From the NCBI GenBank assembly GCA_017468115.1, contig JAFUJS010000008.1:1-64000 (forward strand): a stretch of 64,000 bases of DNA, written 5' to 3'. The DNA comes from Clostridia bacterium (lineage in GTDB: Bacteria > Bacillota_A > Clostridia > Oscillospirales > CAG-272). Each line of letters begins with the position of its first letter. The first letter of the stretch is position 1. The notes below the pieces were generated by a model, which did no database searches, had not been told where the DNA came from, and saw only the letters and a program-made list of their open reading frames with translations. Positions 23,206-31,753 of this stretch are shown here, piece after piece. The translations under genes and the position numbers were made by a program.

Positions 23206-24513
23206 TCACCCCTTGAATAAGTCGAATTGGAACTTGAAAGGCGCATGGCTTGTGATACCCACAACAGCCTCTCCCACGTTGAGTCTGGATATATCCCAAT
23301 CCTCTACCACGGTTGTAACTCTGCCCTCGGGCGTGCTACCGTGAGTTTCGAGAATATAACGTTTTCCGTAAAGTCCGGTCATAAAGCTTCTTGTGCTTTC
23401 ATCGTTTGCTCTGAAAGAAAGCACAGAGGAGAAGCCTGCGGCAATGTTTTTGCCATTTGCCTCGCCGTAGCTGGCATAAAGCTGGTCAATGCTTTGGAGT
23501 CCGGCAAAAATCTTAAGACCGAGAGAACGGCCAAAGTTAACAGCATTTTCAATGTGCTGAAGGTCGGGAAGCAGCCTGAACTCGTCGCAGAAAACATAGA
23601 CATTTCCACGCTCACCCTCGCATCTTCCCATAGCTTCCTTGAACGCAAGGTCGATAAGAAGCTTGTAAATCGGGGAAAGAGTAGAGCCCTTTGCTATGTC
23701 GTACTCAATAAACAGGGTTTTTGCCCCCTTGCGTCTTACGAAATCTCTTATAGAGAAGGAGCCGGCATCACTAAAGGCGCCAAAGAAAATTTTTCTTACT
23801 ACAGCCTGCATTTCTGCCAAAACGCCAAGTCCTTGATTGTTTTTGCCGTCGCCCACATAGGAGAGAACAGCTAAAAGGTCCGGATTAGAGGCAACAAGGT
23901 CTGTAAGAGTGTCTATGGTCAAGGAGTTCATAAGCCCCTTTAGGAAGCTGTTGTTCAGCTTGGGGCCGATTACGTTTTCGGTTTTGTATGCTTTTCTTGT
24001 AAGCGCAGTCAGAATAGCGGCAAAAAGGTCCCGTGCTGCGTTAGGAAAGAAGGGGTTGCTGCTGTTTTTTCTTATGCTTTCACTGTAAAGTCCCCAAGAA
24101 ATTTCGCTGATGTTGTCCTCAATGCTGTCCTCGTCCCAGCCGTCAATGGTTATTTCGCTAAAGATGTTCCACTTTGCTGTTTTGTCACTGTACGCCTTGG
24201 CGGAGGAAAGGACAACGTCCTTGTCTTCCTCATAAAACTCCTTATAGTAATCTCCCTTGGTGTCGAAGATTATCATAACATCATTATTTGTCATATTTTG
24301 CTTAAGGGTGCTCACAATGTGGAAAAATGTATTTGTTTTTCCGCAGCCTGTGCCGCCGATAAGCAGCATATGTCTTTTCAAAATATCTTCATTCAGCTTA
24401 ATATTAAGCCTGTGCTTGCCACAAGTGCCCGGTAAAACCACAATGGGGTTTTCAATGCCGTCGGGTGGCAAGGAGAACTGAAGGTTGTTTCCGTGTAAAA
24501 CCTGTTCTGCCAT
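23206..24513 (-). CDS. VirD4/TraG/HerA-type pumping ATPase
   Basis: A 435-residue P-loop ATPase. Walker A is GGTGCGKT (53-60), followed by DVMIIFDTKGDY, the typical DxKG strand of type IV coupling proteins. Walker B is VYVFCDEFRLLPDL, followed by NFGRSLGLKIFAGLQS, the Gln-containing sensor of the TraG/TraD family. It lacks the N-terminal membrane helices of true VirD4 proteins. Known relatives pump DNA or protein substrates across membranes. Here there is no relaxase or type IV secretion gene; it is flanked by a small membrane protein and an HExxH protein upstream and by a membrane pseudo-ATPase downstream. Export of a protein effector is therefore plausible. The ATPase call is firm, its substrate is not. 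Confidence 0.85.
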   Translation of the reverse strand: MAEQVLHGNNLQFSLPPDGIENPIVVLPGTCGKHRLNIKLNEDILKRHMLLIGGTGCGKTNTFFHIVSTLKQNMTNNDVMIIFDTKGDYYKEFYEEDKDVVLSSAKAYSDKTAKWNIFSEITIDGWDEDSIEDNISEISWGLYSESIRKNSSNPFFPNAARDLFAAILTALTRKAYKTENVIGPKLNNSFLKGLMNSLTIDTLTDLVASNPDLLAVLSYVGDGKNNQGLGVLAEMQAVVRKIFFGAFSDAGSFSIRDFVRRKGAKTLFIEYDIAKGSTLSPIYKLLIDLAFKEAMGRCEGERGNVYVFCDEFRLLPDLQHIENAVNFGRSLGLKIFAGLQSIDQLYASYGEANGKNIAAGFSSVLSFRANDESTRSFMTGLYGKRYILETHGSTPEGRVTTVVEDWDISRLNVGEAVVGITSHAPFKFQFDLFKG

Positions 24514-24514
24514 A

Positions 24515-24862
24515 CTATCTCCTTATTTGGTTTGTATTGTCGTTTTGCTGGCCTTGTCCCGCAACGATAAGAAGGACGGAAAGAAGACAAGCTAACTGAT
24601 AGATTATATCCTCATTCTTTTTAAGCTTTTCGTCCTCGGTCAAATCCTCGTTTACTGTGTCGTTTGATTTGCGCTTGGTCCTTCTGTACACGTTTATAGC
24701 TGTCAAAACCTCTGTGATTGTAAGGGTGCTGACTTGCCTCTCTGAAAGCTGCTCTCTTAAAGCGCTAACCTCGTTGTGGTAAAGGTCAAGAAATGCTGCA
24801 TCGGTTTGATTTAATAGCTCATTAATTTCGTCAATTTGAGCTTGACTAACGATAATTGTCAC
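24515..24862 (-). CDS. Small membrane protein, unknown
   Basis: A 115-residue protein. The first 80 residues are helical and charged (IDEINELLNQTDAAFLDLYH and following), then an acidic stretch (NEDLTEDEKLKKNED). A single hydrophobic segment near residues 89-104 (IIYQLACLLSVLLIVAG) and a short polar tail (QNDNTNQIRR) follow. The shape is that of a tail-anchored protein. It sits one base upstream of the VirD4-like ATPase and three bases downstream of the HExxH protein. Such placement suits a small chaperone or anchor for the effector-ATPase pair, but I do not recognise the family. Confidence 0.65.
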   Translation of the reverse strand: MTIIVSQAQIDEINELLNQTDAAFLDLYHNEVSALREQLSERQVSTLTITEVLTAINVYRRTKRKSNDTVNEDLTEDEKLKKNEDIIYQLACLLSVLLIVAGQGQQNDNTNQIRR

Positions 24863-24865
24863 AAA

Positions 24866-27076
24866 TCATACCTCCTGTCCATTGTCGTTGCCGTCAAAGG
24901 AGCTGCCGCTGTCCTCGCCCGCACCGCTGTCCTCGCCCTGAGTATCTGTTGACGGAGCAGAGGATTGTGATGTGCCTTGGTCAAAGTAGGAAGCGTCGGA
25001 CACATACTGAGCGGGGCTCGACTTGTGGTTGTCAAAATATGCAGTATCTTGAACAGGCTCCTGTTTGGTAGTCACTGCCATATTATCAAAGTACGATGGG
25101 TCGGCCTGTGCCTGCCTTGCGTCATTAAAGGACATCTTGTCAAAATAGTCGGGGTCGGCGGTTATCTCGAAGGTCTTTTCCGTGCTTTTATCAAAGTAGC
25201 CCACATCTTGGCTCGGAGCCACGGCTTGTCCTGCATTTTTATCAAAATAAGCAGGGTCGGCGCCTGTCGAAGGCTGTTTGCCCTCCGCACCGTGGTCAAG
25301 GGTGACTTTTGCATCCTCGCTTGCTTGAACAGCATCCTTTGCGCTTGCGTCATTAGCTATGACATTTTCGCTGATATTAGACTCTGCTTTTGCAGCGTCC
25401 GCGCCCTCTGAATTTTCGATTTTGGCGGGGGGAGTGTCGATAATTTGGTCTTGGGTGTTGTTTGTAACCCTGTTTTGACCCTCTGTCTGTGCAGGTGCGG
25501 TATCCTGTGCTTGCGTCGTGGCGCTTGCGGAATTAGATGCTATAACAGCTGTGGAAATAGACTGCTGATTTATGCTTTCAATTTTTGCAATAGGCTCCCT
25601 TGCGCCCTCCTCATAGATGGCTGTGCCTGTGTTGTCAATGGCTATTGTATAGCTTGAGTCTATTGACGGCGAAGCAATTTGAGTGTCCGTAAGGTAAGAG
25701 GTGTTTATGCCTAAATAGCTCATCTCCTCTTGAGTGAGAACGTGCGTGTTTTTATCAATAAGCTCCTGTGGCACCTCTGAAGGGGTTGGCAGGTAGCTTG
25801 CGGCAAGCTGGTCGGCAGGAAGCTTGCTTGCAATATATAAATCCATAGCTCGTGCTGCCGTATCTACTTGGGCAGAAAGACCTGTTTGATGCATAATAGC
25901 GGTTTCATTCATTTGGCTCACGGCAAAGTCCGCAACCGAGCCAAGGCCGGTGGAAACGTCGCCCATAGTCTTTGTTGCTATTGCGCCTACACCGGCATTA
26001 AGTCCTTTAGATATGCAGTAGCCTTGAATTGTTTGGAATCCGTTGTTAACAGCCCTTTCGGCAAGCCAGGTCTGTGTATTATATGTAGTAATAGCGGCAG
26101 TAACCTTAACATTTGTCCAGAAGGACGAGCCCTTGTTGTAGGCTGCGCTTGGTGCTTGCGCCTTTGCTTTGGCGCTTTGCTCCTGCACGGCTGAGGTGGG
26201 TGATTCCGAAGCTATGTCCTTAACACCTGCCTCGCCGGAAGCTGCCTTAGATTGCAGCTGCACAGCATTAAGCTCTGATTTAACATCCAGCTCTGTATTA
26301 AGGCTTTGAGTAACAACAGGCTCGGTAAGCTCTCCGCTTTGCATTTGGTTGATTGTAGAGGTGAGCTGTTCCTTTTCCTCGTTGGTAATTTTCGAGGAGC
26401 TAAAGATAGCATGAGAGGAGTTGTTTACCATCTCCTTTTGTCGCTCATAGCGCTCGTAATTCAACATTTGGTTTGTGTCGTTAACCTTTTCAAAGTGCTG
26501 GTGCTGGTCGGTTAAGAATTTTTGATATTCGGGGTCTGTTCTGTAAAGCTCACGGTTGTCGAGCACACCTTGGGTTGCCACATTGTTGCTATCCATTTCG
26601 CAGGTAAGCATATCGTAGTGATGACGGTTGCTGAGGTCAACAGATGAGTTAAAGGAGCCGTTGTAGTTCTTGTCCAAATCCTCTACCTTTGACATTGATG
26701 CTGTATGGGGGTCAAGGCTATTTGGGCTGTAGGCTTGAACGGAGTGCTGTCTTTCGTGATAGTAGGTGTGAAGCATCTGATAGGAGTTGTTATCAGGTGC
26801 ATCATTAACGTTTACGTGTATTTTGTTATTGCCGGCGGTGTAGTAGCCATATGCTTCACCGCTGTTATAGCTAACCACCTTTGCGGCAGGTCTGCCTGTG
26901 GCTGAGGCGTTACGGTTTTCCATCTCCTGAAAAACCTCAATTCGCTGGCTTTTACTAAGCTCGCTCCAATTTTCCGAGCGTAGCTTCAGGCTCAGCTCCC
27001 TGTCTGTTAGGGTAGAGTAGCTGGTGGATATTCTGTAATCCCTGCTGCCGTCGGTTCTCTTTACATATTTACTCAT
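24866..27076 (-). CDS. Putative zinc metallopeptidase (HExxH) with C-terminal YFD repeats
   Basis: A 736-residue protein. ATG 27076 is chosen (GAGG six bases upstream); it overlaps the previous stop as ATGAGTAA. Residues 107-111 are HERQH, an HExxH zinc site, with Glu160 (CEMD) placed as a gluzincin-type third ligand, so an N-terminal protease domain is likely. The middle is helical with Ala/Ser/Gln-rich low-complexity stretches. The end holds six copies of a (D/A)xxYFD motif at 610, 627, 644, 662, 680 and 697, spaced 17-18 residues, then an acidic Gly/Ser tail. No signal peptide. It lies beside a VirD4-like ATPase. Inference: an exported effector whose repeats are a secretion or docking signal. 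Alternatively the repeats bind a partner inside the cell. Confidence 0.65.
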   Translation of the reverse strand: MSKYVKRTDGSRDYRISTSYSTLTDRELSLKLRSENWSELSKSQRIEVFQEMENRNASATGRPAAKVVSYNSGEAYGYYTAGNNKIHVNVNDAPDNNSYQMLHTYYHERQHSVQAYSPNSLDPHTASMSKVEDLDKNYNGSFNSSVDLSNRHHYDMLTCEMDSNNVATQGVLDNRELYRTDPEYQKFLTDQHQHFEKVNDTNQMLNYERYERQKEMVNNSSHAIFSSSKITNEEKEQLTSTINQMQSGELTEPVVTQSLNTELDVKSELNAVQLQSKAASGEAGVKDIASESPTSAVQEQSAKAKAQAPSAAYNKGSSFWTNVKVTAAITTYNTQTWLAERAVNNGFQTIQGYCISKGLNAGVGAIATKTMGDVSTGLGSVADFAVSQMNETAIMHQTGLSAQVDTAARAMDLYIASKLPADQLAASYLPTPSEVPQELIDKNTHVLTQEEMSYLGINTSYLTDTQIASPSIDSSYTIAIDNTGTAIYEEGAREPIAKIESINQQSISTAVIASNSASATTQAQDTAPAQTEGQNRVTNNTQDQIIDTPPAKIENSEGADAAKAESNISENVIANDASAKDAVQASEDAKVTLDHGAEGKQPSTGADPAYFDKNAGQAVAPSQDVGYFDKSTEKTFEITADPDYFDKMSFNDARQAQADPSYFDNMAVTTKQEPVQDTAYFDNHKSSPAQYVSDASYFDQGTSQSSAPSTDTQGEDSGAGEDSGSSFDGNDNGQEV
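24980..25249 (-). repeat. Six YFD repeats coded in the C-terminus of the HExxH protein
   Basis: Six units of 17-18 codons, each with Tyr-Phe-Asp followed by Lys, Asn or Gln and preceded by a small acidic patch (ADPAYFD, DVGYFD, DPDYFD, DPSYFD, DTAYFD, DASYFD). The linkers differ, so the motif is under selection rather than a recent DNA duplication. Confidence 0.85.
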
Positions 27077-27695
27077 TGCCAACCTCGTCTATGCTGTGGC
27101 AGGCAGAGTCTTTTTTCAAAACGAGCTTTCTTTCCAAGGAAAGTATGCTGTCAAAAAGAAGGTCCTGAGTGGTTCCAATGTCGTTAATGTAGAAAAGAGC
27201 CCTTTCAAAATCCTCTGCACGACGCAAAATATCTACAAGAAGGATTGCGTCTTGGCAGTCAAGGGTGTTATTTACATCTATTTCAAGACAATGCGCAGCA
27301 GATTTGCGAATAATAGCTGAAAGCGCATTTTCGTTGTTGTCGTCTAAAATCCAGGCGGCTCTAAGGTACAAAAGGGCAGCCTGCTTGTAATTCTTGATAT
27401 ATTCCTGAAGACGGGCAGCGTGCACATAGGCAGAAGCCATATCCTGCGGAATTTCACTTGGGTCGAGAATTGCTTTGATTTTGTCCAGTCGGTTGTAGTT
27501 CTCGCTTATATCGTAATATGAATAGGAGCAATGTGGACAAACCTGAAGCTCCTTTGTAAGAAGAGAACGTGCCATGCCTTGTGGACGGAGGTCCAAATCA
27601 GGCTTACCGAGGGTACTTGTGCTCAGTATAACATTTTGGTGACTTTCCTTGCCGCACGCAGCACATTTAATCGGTGAAATTATGAATTTTGACAT
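27069..27695 (-). CDS. DUF2225-like zinc-binding protein
   Basis: A 208-residue protein. An N-terminal zinc-ribbon is formed by CAAC (Cys11, Cys14) and CPHC (Cys53, Cys56), the latter in VCPHCSYSYYD, typical of the DUF2225 family seen in Clostridia. The rest is a TPR-like helical array (YVHAARLQEYIKNYKQAALL and following repeats) ending in a Lys-rich helix. DUF2225 proteins are cytoplasmic with no assigned role; helical repeats suggest protein binding. Its stop overlaps the start of the HExxH gene by eight bases, so the two are translated as a coupled pair. It may be a chaperone or cofactor for that protein. Family assignment is by motif memory. Confidence 0.7.
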   Translation of the reverse strand: MSKFIISPIKCAACGKESHQNVILSTSTLGKPDLDLRPQGMARSLLTKELQVCPHCSYSYYDISENYNRLDKIKAILDPSEIPQDMASAYVHAARLQEYIKNYKQAALLYLRAAWILDDNNENALSAIIRKSAAHCLEIDVNNTLDCQDAILLVDILRRAEDFERALFYINDIGTTQDLLFDSILSLERKLVLKKDSACHSIDEVGNE

Positions 27696-27704
27696 GTAAA
27701 CTCC

Positions 27705-28712
27705 TTAGTTGGTAAAGTACATAACGAGAAGGTCCAGCCTGTCGTTATAGATATAGCTCATAGAGCAACCAAATGTAGGTGCAGAAAGCTCTGTTCTCAT
27801 CCAGTTCAAAACCTCGTTTTGAAGCTCATCCCGGGTTAGCTTTCTTGTCAGTTTGGCAATTGCCATATAGTTGTCGCCATAGGGAACTATTTTTGTTCTG
27901 TGTAAATCGGAAATATATTTTACGGGGGCGCCGTTTTCTGCCCATACGGTTTTTGAAGCATCACTGCAAATAGGGTAAGGGTCGAACTCCGGCTTATGCT
28001 CGATTATCATTTGCGCATCATCTAAAAATGCGTATTGCAAGCTTGGAATGCCATGCATGGTAGAGTTTGCGTTCCAAGTGAAATCGAATTGATAATTGTT
28101 GTCATCTAAGATAACGATGTTCCAAGCGTGGTCCTCTTGTCCGCCACCGGGAACAATTGCTTTTCCGTATGCGATAACGCAAGGAATACCCACCTTATGC
28201 AGAATAAGGCAGGCGGCCTTTGCAAAGCCCTCGCAACGGGCGCGCTTAAGAATAAGCGCGCCATAAGCGTCACCATAGGAGCCCTCTGCGCTGAACTCCG
28301 GGCTGACACGTGTGCAAAGGTACTTGTTTAATCTTTTCAGCTTATCTTCTTGGCTTTCAAATTTAAGAACTCGGGTTGCGGCACGCTGAATCTCTCTGTC
28401 CAGTCTGTTTGCCATTTCTTGAAGGTCTTGGTCCGGATATTTGTTTTTGAATATAAAAGTAACCCGATTATCGGAAATTCTGGTTTCGTACTCCTGTACT
28501 ACATAAAACAATTCGGGACAACCATAAATAATGGCATAGAAAATCCTGTTAAGGGAGTCGTCGCTTGGTATATCAGCGCAGTTGCAGGTGATTGTAAAAT
28601 CACCCTCAGCCAAGCTGTCAACACATATGTAATAAAGCTCCTTTTCCAAGTCCGAGAGCATAATAGAATAGAAGTTTTCTCTATTAACAAGATTCAATTT
28701 AATGCGTGCCAT
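27705..28712 (-). CDS. Transglutaminase-like (TGc) protein
   Basis: A 335-residue protein. ATG 28712 is favoured because AGAGGA lies just upstream and longer starts would overlap the previous gene. A transglutaminase-like core is clear: the catalytic Cys160 in RARCEGFAKA, His195 in EDHAWNIV and Asp210 in FDFTWNAN, with the expected order and spacing. Residues 1-120 form an alpha/beta N-terminal domain. No signal peptide. In bacteria such domains act as cysteine proteases, amidases or protein cross-linkers, and they often occur in toxin or peptidoglycan systems. It lies 11 bases after the Hint/B-repeat surface protein and could process or cross-link it. That link is inference. Confidence 0.8.
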   Translation of the reverse strand: MARIKLNLVNRENFYSIMLSDLEKELYYICVDSLAEGDFTITCNCADIPSDDSLNRIFYAIIYGCPELFYVVQEYETRISDNRVTFIFKNKYPDQDLQEMANRLDREIQRAATRVLKFESQEDKLKRLNKYLCTRVSPEFSAEGSYGDAYGALILKRARCEGFAKAACLILHKVGIPCVIAYGKAIVPGGGQEDHAWNIVILDDNNYQFDFTWNANSTMHGIPSLQYAFLDDAQMIIEHKPEFDPYPICSDASKTVWAENGAPVKYISDLHRTKIVPYGDNYMAIAKLTRKLTRDELQNEVLNWMRTELSAPTFGCSMSYIYNDRLDLLVMYFTN

Positions 28713-28723
28713 AATAATCCTCT

Positions 28724-31700
28724 TTAATAAGCTTTTCTTAAGTAGTAATTGATTAGGTGGTTGATAACGTATTCTCTTGTTGTCAAGCCCTTGCCGATAG
28801 CAACATTGATGTACTGACCGTTGAAGGCGTAGAACTCTTCCTCGCTCAAATGCTCGCTCCATTCATCGTAGGAAGCAAGACCGTATGTAGCAATATCAGC
28901 CTGAAGCTTGTCCATATCATAGGACATATCCTCGTTAAGCTCAAATACGTTGTATAGACCATCAATTTCGTCGCACATAGTCAAAAGACCATATGTGTAG
29001 TGGTTGATTGCTTTTGCTGTAACAATTGCGAATTTTGTTGTTTCCTTTACAGAAACGCTATAATCAACAAGCTCTGTCTTTTGACTTACAGCTTGTCCGT
29101 CAATAATTTCTGTATAGAAGAAGCTATGTCCCACAAATTCCTCAACGTTAGCTTCCTTAATCATAACGTACTTGTTCAAGGTGCAATCAAACAAGCCGTG
29201 CTCGTTTAGTATTCTGAACTCTGTACCGTTATCAAAGTAAAGGGTTAGAACTCTGTGTGAGCGAGGAATATCCTCATAAATTACACAAACAGGAGCTGTT
29301 GTAACCTGACCTGTAACGTGGTCAAAGGCGAGAACCTCTTGACCTACAACAAGGTCCTTAACCATAATTGTGCTGCCGTCAGCAAGGTTAATCAGACTGT
29401 CTTCAGGAATACAACTGCCTGGAGGGGTGCTGCTGGTTTGATTTTTTGTCCAAATAGCCTCAAGAGTAACAACGCCGCTTTCAGCAAGGTTAATAACCTC
29501 CCTGCCCGGGTTATAGCTTGAGCTGTTATAAGACCAGTAATTGAAGGTGTAGCCACTCTTTGTAGGAATGTTGGAGGAAAGGTGGATTGCTTGGTCGTAA
29601 GTAGCAAGCTGATTTTCAGGAACATTGGAAGCACCCGAAGCAGAGTAGGTAATCGTATAGGTGTTTGGCACCCAGGATGGTGTAATAATAAGCTCTGCGG
29701 ATTCAGAATAGAAATCGTTGTTTGTGCCTTGTCCCAAAAGAAGCTTGTATAGATCGGCAACAGCCTTTTCCGGAATTGTGTTGTTTGTGATTTTGAAGCT
29801 ATAATTGTGTCCTGTGTGGGCAAAGTTGTCGTCGTGATGATAGCCTGTTCTTGTCATTCTGCCTGTAAGCACGGCATCCTTGCCAAAGGTAACTCTTATA
29901 GACTGGAAGCTTTCGCTTGCGTTTGCGTTGTTAAAGGTAATTACAAAGGTATTGGCCTCCCAAACGGCAGCAAGATTTACTGTACCGGATGTGGTAATAA
30001 AGCCATCATCAAGCAGGCTAGCCTCGGTGTAGAAGTATTTACCCTCGTTTTCGCCAACATTCATAGCGTTATAGTATTCCTCGTTTGAGGTGTAAACAAA
30101 GGATGTTGCAATATCCATCCAGCCTCTAAACTTGTAGCCGAATCTGTCGGCACAGTGTGGAAGTGTAACGTCAATGCCCTTTTGCACGTTTTCCATAGAG
30201 GAAATTATATCGCTTGCGCCATTAGCATCAAAGTTAATTGTGTATGAGGAATAGCTATAAATTGCGTAAATTCTTACTGTGTTATTAGTAACAGGAGTTG
30301 CGTATAAGCCGTGAGCTGTATCTCCGTCGTAGTATTCAAGGAATGGGGCATCGGGTGAAAGAGCCCAACCAAGGAAGTCGCCCTTGTTTTCAGGGTCAGA
30401 TGGCTTAGTTGACCATTGAATTTTAACGGAATCGCCAAGCATATAGTTGTCAAAGCCCAACAGGTGGTCCTTATTGTAAAACTCCACCTTAAAGGTGTTG
30501 CTTGCCCAAACTGCATACAAGTCTATAATGCCGTTGTTCTCATCGGTGAGATTTTGCACCTCTTGTTGAACATCGAGGTCAGCGGCGGTTGCGTTTTTGT
30601 CGTACGCCCAGCCAAGCTGTGTATAGCCTGTATATTGTGGCGGGGTAGAGCAAATAGGCTTCTTTGAATCGTAAACAAAGGTGTCAACTATGGCGTTGCT
30701 TGTTCCGTCGTTAAGGTGCAGCTTTACAGAATAGGTGTAAGGCTCCCAACGGGCATAGACCTTTGTGTTTTTATTAAAGGAATAAACGTCATCAACCTGC
30801 ACGGTTGTGCCGTTGTCGGTAGATGCATACCAGCCAAGGAAGGTGTAGCCTGTCTTTTCGATATGATAGTCAGAGGAAATATTTAGCTTTGTGCCCTCTG
30901 TAAGACTAAGTGTTTCGTGCTCAAGACCGGTATCAAAGTCCAGTTTACCGCCGTCCTTGTGGAAAATAACGCTGATTTCGTCGGCTGTACTTGTGTGCAC
31001 AAATACCTTGTCAATATTAGCCTTCCAGCCCTCGTCCTCGCTTGAAAGGTAGTCCTTATATTTGGAAGCGGCAACATAGACGCACGCCTTGCTTGGAAGA
31101 ACGAAGCCTGTAAATTTAACATCCTTTGTGGTAGATGAGTTTTTAAGGTCGATTCTTTCAAGCTGTGCAAAGTATCTTACGTCTGAAATATCAAGAACCT
31201 CTACGTTTGAGAATAGAAGGTTCTTAATCTCTCCAAGCTCGGTCATAGAAACAGAATCGTCGCTTAGAAGAGAGGGGTAGTTGTTTTGAATGATTGAGGT
31301 TGTGTCATTGGAATTGAAGCGAGTGGTCAGCTCCACCTCGAAGTCGATTGTGGTGTCCACCTTGTGCTTCATAACAACCTTTGACTTGCCAACGCCAAGC
31401 ACCTTGAAGGTTTTTGTGGCTCCGTCATATGAAAGATATTGGTCGCTTAGCTCGTATGTGTCCTCGCCGTTAAGGTGATAAATCTCAACAATGTTGTCAG
31501 GCTCGTTAAGCCAAAGATAATCAACATCTCTGTAAGCCTTAACATCGTCAATGGAAAACTCGGAGCCAAGGGTTAGCTTTTCTTCAAGACCCAAATTAGG
31601 GTTGTCTCCGGCGCTGTTATAGCCGATGTAAACACGTGCCCAAATGGCGGCACCAACGGCAATGGCGGACAGGAGAATTAACACAAAAAGAAACACGCCA

Positions 31701-31732
31701 AGCCTTCTTTTTGTAAATTTACTTTCTGCCAT
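28724..31732 (-). CDS. Membrane-anchored B-repeat surface protein with C-terminal Hint domain
   Basis: A 1002-residue protein. One membrane anchor (residues about 12-33) follows a basic N-terminus. Residues 160-240 resemble a decayed leucine-rich segment of BspA type. Residues about 250-765 hold five to six Listeria-Bacteroides (InlB B / Flg_new) repeats with the GYTFLGWY and LYAVW signatures. At Cys774 a Hint domain begins: SCIPEDSLINLADGS, VKDLVVGQEVLAF, then TEFRILNEHGLF with the block-B-type His. Hint domains cleave themselves or transfer the upstream chain, as in inteins, hedgehog and bacterial polymorphic toxins. The C-terminal 100 residues are unrecognised and may be the cargo. A surface protein that self-processes is the best reading; the orientation of cleavage is uncertain. 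Confidence 0.8.
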   Translation of the reverse strand: MAESKFTKRRLGVFLFVLILLSAIAVGAAIWARVYIGYNSAGDNPNLGLEEKLTLGSEFSIDDVKAYRDVDYLWLNEPDNIVEIYHLNGEDTYELSDQYLSYDGATKTFKVLGVGKSKVVMKHKVDTTIDFEVELTTRFNSNDTTSIIQNNYPSLLSDDSVSMTELGEIKNLLFSNVEVLDISDVRYFAQLERIDLKNSSTTKDVKFTGFVLPSKACVYVAASKYKDYLSSEDEGWKANIDKVFVHTSTADEISVIFHKDGGKLDFDTGLEHETLSLTEGTKLNISSDYHIEKTGYTFLGWYASTDNGTTVQVDDVYSFNKNTKVYARWEPYTYSVKLHLNDGTSNAIVDTFVYDSKKPICSTPPQYTGYTQLGWAYDKNATAADLDVQQEVQNLTDENNGIIDLYAVWASNTFKVEFYNKDHLLGFDNYMLGDSVKIQWSTKPSDPENKGDFLGWALSPDAPFLEYYDGDTAHGLYATPVTNNTVRIYAIYSYSSYTINFDANGASDIISSMENVQKGIDVTLPHCADRFGYKFRGWMDIATSFVYTSNEEYYNAMNVGENEGKYFYTEASLLDDGFITTSGTVNLAAVWEANTFVITFNNANASESFQSIRVTFGKDAVLTGRMTRTGYHHDDNFAHTGHNYSFKITNNTIPEKAVADLYKLLLGQGTNNDFYSESAELIITPSWVPNTYTITYSASGASNVPENQLATYDQAIHLSSNIPTKSGYTFNYWSYNSSSYNPGREVINLAESGVVTLEAIWTKNQTSSTPPGSCIPEDSLINLADGSTIMVKDLVVGQEVLAFDHVTGQVTTAPVCVIYEDIPRSHRVLTLYFDNGTEFRILNEHGLFDCTLNKYVMIKEANVEEFVGHSFFYTEIIDGQAVSQKTELVDYSVSVKETTKFAIVTAKAINHYTYGLLTMCDEIDGLYNVFELNEDMSYDMDKLQADIATYGLASYDEWSEHLSEEEFYAFNGQYINVAIGKGLTTREYVINHLINYYLRKAY

Positions 31733-31753
31733 GAATTGTCTCTCCTTGTGAAA

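Noticed and set aside
23206..24513. VirD4-like ATPase taken as evidence of a conjugation system
   Set aside because: No relaxase, VirB4 or mating-channel gene in the 37-kb array; the neighbours suggest another role.
24980..25249. YFD repeat region considered as a CRISPR-like or minisatellite array
   Set aside because: Unit length 17-18 codons with divergent DNA and conserved protein motif; it is coding.
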